A DNA stretch of 18,299 bases, from the NCBI GenBank assembly GCA_900556785.1, contig USQK01000031.1:1-18299 (forward strand), given 5' to 3'. A program made the translations under genes and the position numbers. This DNA comes from an uncultured Veillonella sp. Lineage in GTDB: Bacteria; Bacillota; Negativicutes; Veillonellales; Veillonellaceae. Within the stretch, counting starts at the first letter, position 1. Every line of letters begins with the position of its first letter. Under the pieces are notes generated by a model. It worked only from the letters and a program-made list of their open reading frames with translations. It was not told the DNA's origin and searched no databases. This document shows positions 1 to 5,395 of the stretch, in pieces.

Positions 1-1
1 A

Positions 2-21
2 TATTAGGCGTTATTAGGCGT
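2..21. repeat. 10-bp perfect tandem duplication that breaks a reading frame
   Basis: The unit TATTAGGCGT occurs twice back to back (2-11 and 12-21) and is followed at once by a run of seven T. Ten bases is not a multiple of three. Frame 1 from the window edge reads ILGVIRRFFGKE and stops at 37-39. The TonB-domain frame downstream is closed on its upstream side by a TAG at 5-7. Removing one copy joins the two frames into a continuous ILGVFLARSRP, which looks like the end of a membrane anchor leading into a proline-rich linker. Removing one T from the T7 run would also rejoin them. The duplication is seen directly; its role as a frameshift is inferred. Confidence 0.75.
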
Positions 22-25
22 TTTT

Positions 26-334
26 TTGGCAAGGAGTAGGCCAGCCACTGTGTTGGCGGCTCCATTTCAATTGCCTGTAGCAATATCTACACCACCTGTA
101 GATCAAATTAATATTGCTGGTTATGGCGATTCGATTCAAAGTGCAGATGTGCGTTTTACCATCAATGAAGATGGCTCTGTAGGGGATATAGAGGTTGTAA
201 AATCTAGTGGGGTTACTGCTCTTGATGAGGCTCTTGTTGAGAAAATCTCCACATGGCGTTTCAATCCGGCTACAGACGCTAATGGTAATCCAGTAGCATC
301 TTCTAAAACTGAATATATTGATTTTAGAAATTAA
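26..334 (+). CDS. TonB-family C-terminal domain protein, 5' end missing or frameshifted
   Basis: About 100 residues remain: a short Pro/Ala-rich linker, then a TonB C-terminal domain (roughly residues 30-100). The domain shows the family pattern VRFTINEDGSVGDIEVVKSSG, then LDEALVEKISTWRFNPATD and a final IDF strand. TonB C-terminal domains contact outer-membrane receptors across the periplasm and are driven by ExbB/ExbD. A full protein would carry an N-terminal membrane anchor, which is absent here. The only start codons left are TTG at 26 and GTG at 50, and neither has a well-placed ribosome site, so this is probably the 3' part of a longer gene that continues left of the window. The frame is broken by the duplication at 2-21, so the allele may be inactive, switchable or an assembly error. 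The domain call is firm; the start is not. Confidence 0.75.
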   Translation: MARSRPATVLAAPFQLPVAISTPPVDQINIAGYGDSIQSADVRFTINEDGSVGDIEVVKSSGVTALDEALVEKISTWRFNPATDANGNPVASSKTEYIDFRN

Positions 335-339
335 TAGAA

Positions 340-370
340 GGCACTCATACTTTGTATGGGTGCCTTTTTT
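340..370 (+). terminator. Rho-independent terminator of the TonB-family gene
   Basis: An 11-bp stem GGCACTCATAC / GTATGGGTGCC (one G-U pair) with a TTT loop is followed by six T. It begins six bases after the stop codon. Confidence 0.9.
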
Positions 371-409
371 AGAATCTTTCAAATATATCTAAATATGTAT
401 CTATGGCAA

Positions 410-438
410 CTGAAAATTACTTTCAAAATGGGTATAAT
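410..438 (+). promoter_or_regulatory. Predicted sigma-A promoter of the DUF438 gene
   Basis: A perfect TATAAT lies at 433-438, with CTGAAA (4 of 6 matches to TTGACA) 17 bases upstream at 410-415. Transcription would start near 445, giving a leader of about 70 nt. Confidence 0.55.
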
Positions 439-463
439 GAAAATAAATTATACATTATGCATA

Positions 464-478
464 GCAATAACATATTGC
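464..478. promoter_or_regulatory. Inverted repeat in the leader of the DUF438 gene
   Basis: GCAATA-ACA-TATTGC is a perfect 6-bp dyad about 25 bases downstream of the predicted -10 box. It lies inside a wider TATGCA (456-461) / TGCATA (476-481) repeat. It could be an operator or a short hairpin. It does not match the FNR or CRP consensus. Confidence 0.3.
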
Positions 479-515
479 ATATAGGAATAGCATTGACCCA
501 TGGAGGTATAAGCAT

Positions 516-2141
516 ATGAATCCATTACAGCAAAAGCTAGATATTAATAGTGATCGTTACAGAATTATTGTGTCTGTGAAAGAAGATTATTTAGATGGTA
601 AATTATCCTTGGAAGAGGGTAACCGTATTCTAAAAGAGAAGTTAGGCACTTGCACGCCTGATGAGTTTGCTTATGCAGAGCAAAGTTTGAAAGGTGTATA
701 TAAGGATGAGGAAATCCTAGATAAGATGGATGATTTATTGAACTTATTTGATGGCGTATTAGTGCGCGCTGAAAATGAGTACCCAGAAAATCATCCATTA
801 TGGGCATATTTGGAAGAGATTAATGCGGTTGAAAAGGTAGCTCTTGAAGCGGATGAATTGTTGAAACAAGATAAGTTTATTAAAAATCCTTGGCTTGGTA
901 TATTTGATTCCCTAGCACAATGGCGTATACATCTATCCCGCAAGCAAAATCAATTATATCCAATGCTTGAAGAACATGGCTTTGATCGTCCTACGCGTAT
1001 TATGTGGACCTTTGACGATGGCGTGCGCGATGCCATCTCTGCGTCCTATGCATTGCTTCGAGAAGATAAATACGAAGAGTTCTTAGCATCCGTGCCGGAA
1101 ACATTGGCAAAGTTACGTGATTTGAACTCTAAGGAGTTAGAGGTTTTATTGCCAACATCCTTTAAATTATTAAGCGATGAAGAGTTTGTGCGCATGAGCA
1201 AAAATGACCATGAAATCGGTTATGCTATTATTAACGCACCAGGTTTATATGTCGTGCCAGGTATTAACGATTCCGCAGCCTTATTAAATGGAAATACTGC
1301 TAGTCAAAATAGTGCAGTATCTAATGAGTTTCTAAATGATTTGGCAGGCTTGTTATCTAAGTATGTAGGTCCTGTAGGTGGAGCACAAGTTGGCAAGGAT
1401 ACAGTCCTCGATGTGGCGACAGGCAAATTAACCTTAGAGCAAATCAATTTGCTGTTCCGTCATCTTCCAGTAGATTTGTCTTATGTTGATGAAAATGAAC
1501 TCGTTAAGTTTTACAGTGATACGCCACATCGTATATTCCCTCGCAGTGCCAATGTAATTGGTCGTGAAGTGAAGAATTGTCATCCTGCTAAGTCTGTTCA
1601 TGTTGTAGAAGAAATCGTTGAGAAGTTCCGTTCTGGTGAGCAAAACCAAGCTGAATTCTGGATCAATAAACCGGGATTGTTTATCTACGTTATCTATACA
1701 GCAGTACGTGATGAAAATGGTAAATTCCGCGGTGTCTTAGAAATGATGCAAGATTGTACTCATATTCGTGAACTTGAAGGCTCTCGTACCTTGTTGACTT
1801 GGGATAAGACTGATTTTGTAGGAAATACAGATAATAATAGTAATGATAAATCCCTAGCTCAAGAGGCCGCAGAAGAGGTCGATGAAGAACCACTTACTAC
1901 CGATGCAGATGGGAGATTCCATATTGATGCGAAGACTACGCTATCTAACTTAATCAAACAAAGTCCTGAAGTGGTAGATTATTTAATTTCTTTGAACCCT
2001 AAGTTTGAGAAATTGAAAACTCCGATGGTAAAGGTTATGGCTAAGGTAGCTACTATAAAGATGATCGCAGAGCGTGGTGATTTTAATGTAGATGAGCTAG
2101 TCGGCAAAATCGATGCCTTCATTAATAAAGCTAAAAAATAA
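516..2141 (+). CDS. DUF438 / hemerythrin-like / PAS / DUF1858 protein (putative redox or gas sensor)
   Basis: A cytoplasmic protein of 541 residues with a recognisable domain order. A DUF438-type helical region occupies about 15-85, then a hemerythrin-like HHE region about 90-240 (H93, H139, LYPMLEEHG at 147-155, E207, H232). A PAS domain at about 315-430 contains IFPRSANVIGREVKNCHP and AEFWIN. An acidic linker (about 432-465) leads to a DUF1858-like domain at about 470-535. Hemerythrin domains bind a di-iron site that senses O2, NO or redox state, and PAS domains add ligand or redox sensing. There is no kinase, HTH or cyclase output domain, so the role is unknown. The position that is usually Glu in the family HxxxKE motif reads Gln (Q144). 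The start is fixed by GGAGG at 502-506, nine bases before ATG. It is transcribed alone, and no clear terminator follows it before pckA. Confidence 0.85.
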   Translation: MNPLQQKLDINSDRYRIIVSVKEDYLDGKLSLEEGNRILKEKLGTCTPDEFAYAEQSLKGVYKDEEILDKMDDLLNLFDGVLVRAENEYPENHPLWAYLEEINAVEKVALEADELLKQDKFIKNPWLGIFDSLAQWRIHLSRKQNQLYPMLEEHGFDRPTRIMWTFDDGVRDAISASYALLREDKYEEFLASVPETLAKLRDLNSKELEVLLPTSFKLLSDEEFVRMSKNDHEIGYAIINAPGLYVVPGINDSAALLNGNTASQNSAVSNEFLNDLAGLLSKYVGPVGGAQVGKDTVLDVATGKLTLEQINLLFRHLPVDLSYVDENELVKFYSDTPHRIFPRSANVIGREVKNCHPAKSVHVVEEIVEKFRSGEQNQAEFWINKPGLFIYVIYTAVRDENGKFRGVLEMMQDCTHIRELEGSRTLLTWDKTDFVGNTDNNSNDKSLAQEAAEEVDEEPLTTDADGRFHIDAKTTLSNLIKQSPEVVDYLISLNPKFEKLKTPMVKVMAKVATIKMIAERGDFNVDELVGKIDAFINKAKK

Positions 2142-2210
2142 ATATGTTGCACTAATTCCAGATAAGCATGCATTAATTTCTTATAATTCATCTGTTTTGT
2201 GTATACAAAT

Positions 2211-2240
2211 TTGTCTGAAAAGGGTACAATAAAATATAAT
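2211..2240 (+). promoter_or_regulatory. Predicted promoter of PEP carboxykinase
   Basis: TATAAT at 2235-2240 is preceded, with an 18-base gap, by TTGTCT at 2211-2216. A second candidate -10, TACAAT, lies at 2225-2230. Just upstream, TTTGT-GTAT-ACAAA is a small dyad that could bind a regulator. The leader would be about 85 nt. Confidence 0.5.
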
Positions 2241-2329
2241 GAAAGTATTTGCCGAGGCAGTATTTTCTTATCTTAAACTACTTTTACAAGAGAAATTACG
2301 TATATATTAAAGGTGAGGATCTGGATACT

Positions 2330-3958
2330 ATGTCGACAAGACGCGTTTGGAAGCAAAGTGAAATTAAAACAAACCCATTATTTTCTAAGATGCGCAGTAC
2401 TATTGAAACTGCATTTTATGGAAACAATGTAACGCCTATTACATCTGTGGCACAAGCGTACCAATTGGCCACTGAAGAACCTGGTGTTATCGTCCTCGAT
2501 ATGTCTGTATATAAACCATGCGAGCAAGGTTTGCCAGCTGATGCAAAGGTACTTGTTACAAATGACGGTAAAACTACAGGTCGCTATGCAAAAGCTCGTC
2601 GCATTATTGGCGATGAAGGCATTGACGAAGTGGAACTTGCTAATATTGCACGTGATGCAGTCTATGATAGCCGTGGTAAAGAATGGATTTCTGCTGATAC
2701 TATCGTAGGTCTTGATAAAAAGTTCACAGCTCGTGCTCATTTGATGATTCCAAAAGACCATGCATCCATTTTGTATTCTTGGATTATGAACTTTAAGTTC
2801 TTTGATGCAGCTGTAAAAGAGTTCTACAATGATAGCGTAGAAATTCCAGAAGGCGACATTTATATCTATTCTGATCCTGAATATGTGGTACCAGGTCATC
2901 CAGGTGGGCTTGCTATTTTTGATCCAGCTCATAATTGCGCTATGATTCTTGGTATGCGCTACTTCGGTGAGCATAAAAAAGGTACCCTTACATTGGCATG
3001 GTCCTTGGCGAATCGTTTCGACTATGTAGCATGCCACGGCGGTATGAAACGTTACAATCTTGACAATGGTAAAAGCTATACAATCGGTGTATTTGGCTTG
3101 TCCGGTTCTGGTAAATCTACATTAACTCATGAAAAGCATGATGGTCGTTATGATATTTCTATCTTACATGACGATGCGTATATCATCAATACTAATGACT
3201 TGAGTTCTATTGCTCTTGAACCTACATATTTCGACAAAATGCAAGATTACCCTGTGGAACATCCGGCTAATGAATTCTTGTTAACACTACAAAACGTAGG
3301 CGTAACTATGGATGAGGATGGCCGTAAGGTTGTGTTGGCAGAAGATGTGCGTAATAACAATGGTCGCGCTATTAAATCTCAATTCTGGACAGATAATCGT
3401 GTAAACTACGTAGATCAACCAGTTAATGCCATTGTATGGCTTATGAAAGATAAAACGTTACCACCAATCCTTAAAATTAATGACCCTGTTTTGGCATCTA
3501 CAATGGGCGCAACACTTGCTACACGTCGTTCTACTGCTGAAAAACTCGATGCCCATGTGGATCCAAATGCACTTGTTATCGAACCATATGCAAATCCATT
3601 CCGTACATATCCATTGGTTCGTGACTATGAAAGCTACAAAAAATTATTCTCTGAATGTGGCGTACAATGTTACATCATGAACACAGGTTTCTTCTTGGAA
3701 AATAAAATTCCTAAAGAGGTAACTCTTGATTTATTGGAACGTTTGGTAGAAGGTGCATTGGACTTCAAACCATTCTATAAATATGAAAACCTCTCTTATG
3801 TTGAGGTTCCTGGTTTTGAACCACCATTCCAAGTGCGTGAATACCATCACCAATTACACAAAGCTTTCGAGTTCCGCTATGACTATGTAGAAAAACTTAT
3901 TGGTCATAAAAACGAATTGCCACAAGAAGTATTGGATGTATTAAAAACTCTAATGTAG
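2330..3958 (+). CDS. pckA: Phosphoenolpyruvate carboxykinase (ATP-type)
   Basis: Interconverts oxaloacetate plus ATP and PEP plus CO2 plus ADP in the cytoplasm. It links the C4-acid branch to gluconeogenesis, or runs in the CO2-fixing direction in fermenters. The protein is 542 residues, close to the usual 520-540. The segment RYFGEHKKGTLTLAWSLAN matches the family's Mn/substrate-lysine region. The P-loop GLSGSGKST is at 256-264, followed by the acidic kinase-2 motif HDDAY (D281, D282) and a C-terminal nucleotide-binding half. Several motifs differ from the enterobacterial enzyme: the P-loop has GSGKST where GTGKTT is common, and DDAY replaces DDEHGW. This suggests a divergent subfamily. ATG 2330 is chosen because AGGTGAGG lies 11 bases upstream; the open frame continues to a TTG at 2249, which has no ribosome site. 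A terminator follows. Confidence 0.82.
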   Translation: MSTRRVWKQSEIKTNPLFSKMRSTIETAFYGNNVTPITSVAQAYQLATEEPGVIVLDMSVYKPCEQGLPADAKVLVTNDGKTTGRYAKARRIIGDEGIDEVELANIARDAVYDSRGKEWISADTIVGLDKKFTARAHLMIPKDHASILYSWIMNFKFFDAAVKEFYNDSVEIPEGDIYIYSDPEYVVPGHPGGLAIFDPAHNCAMILGMRYFGEHKKGTLTLAWSLANRFDYVACHGGMKRYNLDNGKSYTIGVFGLSGSGKSTLTHEKHDGRYDISILHDDAYIINTNDLSSIALEPTYFDKMQDYPVEHPANEFLLTLQNVGVTMDEDGRKVVLAEDVRNNNGRAIKSQFWTDNRVNYVDQPVNAIVWLMKDKTLPPILKINDPVLASTMGATLATRRSTAEKLDAHVDPNALVIEPYANPFRTYPLVRDYESYKKLFSECGVQCYIMNTGFFLENKIPKEVTLDLLERLVEGALDFKPFYKYENLSYVEVPGFEPPFQVREYHHQLHKAFEFRYDYVEKLIGHKNELPQEVLDVLKTLM

Positions 3959-4017
3959 TCTCAAAATTTATTAAATCCTCAAGATAATATTGAGATTGTC
4001 TAACTGCTCAAATAAAA

Positions 4018-4045
4018 GGCCCTCCTTGTGGAGGGCTCTTTCTTT
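4018..4045 (+). terminator. Terminator after PEP carboxykinase
   Basis: The perfect 7-bp stem GCCCTCC / GGAGGGC has loop TTGT and can be extended by a G-U pair. It is followed by the T-rich stretch TCTTTCTTTT. Confidence 0.9.
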
Positions 4046-4099
4046 TGTGGTAATATATACTTATGATAAATCAATAATGTTTTGTTATAAGGTGTTTTT

Positions 4100-5005
4100 A
4101 TGGATATAAAGGATATTAAATATATAAGTACCATCGTTGAGATGGCATCATTTTCAAAGGCGTCTAAAAAACTATATATCTCTCAACCCGCATTGAGTCA
4201 AAGTATTCGTCGCATTGAGGCTGAATTAGGGGTACCGTTATTTGCTCGAGATCGGACAAAGGTTGTACCCACCGCTGCAGCCTTACAAATTGCTAAAGAG
4301 GGTATGCCTTTAGTAGGAAAGGTAGAGGCTTTAACGCAGTCTATCATTAATCAAGGGTCTGATGCGGCTTATCATGTGCGTATTGGATTATCTCAATTCT
4401 ATGGTCATCATATGTTGGGAAAAACATTGAAGAGCTTTCAACAAATTGAGCCATCCTGGGAATTTCATGTAGTAGAAGGGGAGTCCCATTTTTTGGAGCA
4501 ACAAATTTGTGATGGATTGGTTGATGTAGGTCTATTTCCAACACCAATTTACTCGCAAGCTCTTGAAAGTTATCCTGTGTTAGATGAGCAAATTTTATTA
4601 GCTGTTAGTGTAGAGAATAAAAAAGCTATAGCTATTGCTGACTCGCTCATGACACCGAATGGAATACATGAGATAGCGCCATTTGGGTCTTTCCCTTTTA
4701 TTCTCATAAGAGAAGGCCTTAAGTTGCGAACCTTGGTAAATCGTCTATGTCAGGCTGAATCCTTTGTGCCTAAAGCGGTTATTGGTTCTGAGAATCTTGA
4801 TACTTGTAGATCCTTGGTAGAAGATGATTATGGTATTACATTCTTACCAAGCACATTAAATAGTAAGGGCGATGATGATAAAGTTAAATTCTATCCTTTA
4901 GCATCAAAACTATGTTTCCGTCAATTGGTTCTTGTAGCGAGATCAGATAGAGCAAAGCGATTCCATTTGCCTGAAGTGGCTCAAGTTATGCAACAATTCT
5001 TATAA
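4100..5005 (+). CDS. LysR-family transcriptional regulator
   Basis: A 301-residue DNA-binding regulator of normal LysR length. The N-terminal winged HTH (about 4-62) contains the family signature, with FSKASKKLYISQPALSQSIR followed by IEAELGVPLFARDR. The rest is a two-lobed periplasmic-binding-like effector domain (about 88-295). The effector cannot be read from the sequence. It is monocistronic: terminators lie upstream (4018-4045) and downstream (5094-5136). It points the same way as its neighbours rather than being divergent from a target, so its regulon is uncertain. The cooS promoter 230 bases downstream is one candidate. The start is supported by AAGGTG at 4089-4094, six bases before ATG. 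Confidence 0.9.
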   Translation: MDIKDIKYISTIVEMASFSKASKKLYISQPALSQSIRRIEAELGVPLFARDRTKVVPTAAALQIAKEGMPLVGKVEALTQSIINQGSDAAYHVRIGLSQFYGHHMLGKTLKSFQQIEPSWEFHVVEGESHFLEQQICDGLVDVGLFPTPIYSQALESYPVLDEQILLAVSVENKKAIAIADSLMTPNGIHEIAPFGSFPFILIREGLKLRTLVNRLCQAESFVPKAVIGSENLDTCRSLVEDDYGITFLPSTLNSKGDDDKVKFYPLASKLCFRQLVLVARSDRAKRFHLPEVAQVMQQFL

Positions 5006-5093
5006 ATTATACAGATGGAATGTTAGAGTATTAAGTACTGTTTGCAAATAATAATTCATATAAAACAATATATAAATATAGTATTCTATAGAT

Positions 5094-5136
5094 AAAAGAG
5101 GTTAATTCCCTAAGTTCACAGGAATTAATCTCTTTT
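5094..5136. terminator. Strong hairpin terminator between lysR and cooS
   Basis: A 16-bp stem (5094-5109 with 5121-5136, one G-U pair) runs from AAAAGAGG through AATTCC, with an 11-nt loop. The right arm ends in TTTT. The arm ends are A-rich and T-rich, so it could work in either direction. It separates cooS transcription from lysR. Confidence 0.85.
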
Positions 5137-5231
5137 GATTTGTGAAAGAAAACTGAAAATATCGAATTTGATAAATATAGTAATTACAATGTTTTTTGAA
5201 GTAAATGAGTCAAAAAATTCTCAAAAAATAA

Positions 5232-5260
5232 TTGACAAATGTCCTGTCAAAAAATATACT
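5232..5260 (+). promoter_or_regulatory. cooS promoter with overlapping operator-like dyad
   Basis: A consensus TTGACA (5232-5237) lies 17 bases before TATACT (5255-5260), giving a near-ideal sigma-A promoter. The -35 box is also the left arm of a perfect inverted repeat, TTGACA-N7-TGTCAA (5232-5250), so a bound protein would block RNA polymerase. The half-site spacing fits neither the FNR nor the CRP consensus, and the regulator is unknown. The predicted RNA start near 5267 leaves a leader of about 130 nt. Confidence 0.75.
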
Positions 5261-5290
5261 TAAATTAGGTTAAAACATATTTAGGAGATA

Positions 5291-5389
5291 GGGTTTAAAA
5301 CCCACAAGTGTGGTGGATTTAAAAAATAAAATAAAAGTAGAATATGTTTTCTTATTATTGTTAGTTGGCCTACGTAGGCCCCTAGGAGG
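5291..5389 (+). promoter_or_regulatory. Structured 5' leader of cooS
   Basis: The leader holds GGGTTTAAAACCC (5291-5303) and the small hairpin CCAC-AAGT-GTGG (5302-5313). It ends in the 14-bp perfect palindrome GGCCTACGTAGGCC (5367-5380), three bases before the ribosome site AGGAGG (5384-5389). The palindrome is GC-rich in an otherwise very AT-rich stretch. A hairpin there could modulate initiation, or the DNA palindrome could be a protein site. I do not recognise a known riboswitch class. Confidence 0.45.
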
Positions 5390-5395
5390 TTTATT

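Noticed and set aside
410..515. FNR or CRP box before the DUF438 gene
   Set aside because: The dyad GCAATA-ACA-TATTGC does not fit TTGAT-N4-ATCAA or TGTGA-N6-TCACA.
2249..2329. Possible 27-residue N-terminal extension of PEP carboxykinase from a TTG
   Set aside because: No ribosome site precedes the TTG, it lies about ten bases after the -10 box, and ATG 2330 has a good site.
2378..3037. 219-codon minus-strand frame inside the PEP carboxykinase gene
   Set aside because: It lies wholly antisense to a conserved gene, has Cys/Ile/Phe-rich shadow composition and no start signal.
5261..5395. Known riboswitch (for example nickel/cobalt class) in the cooS leader
   Set aside because: I could not find the conserved core of any riboswitch class I know; only simple hairpins are visible.
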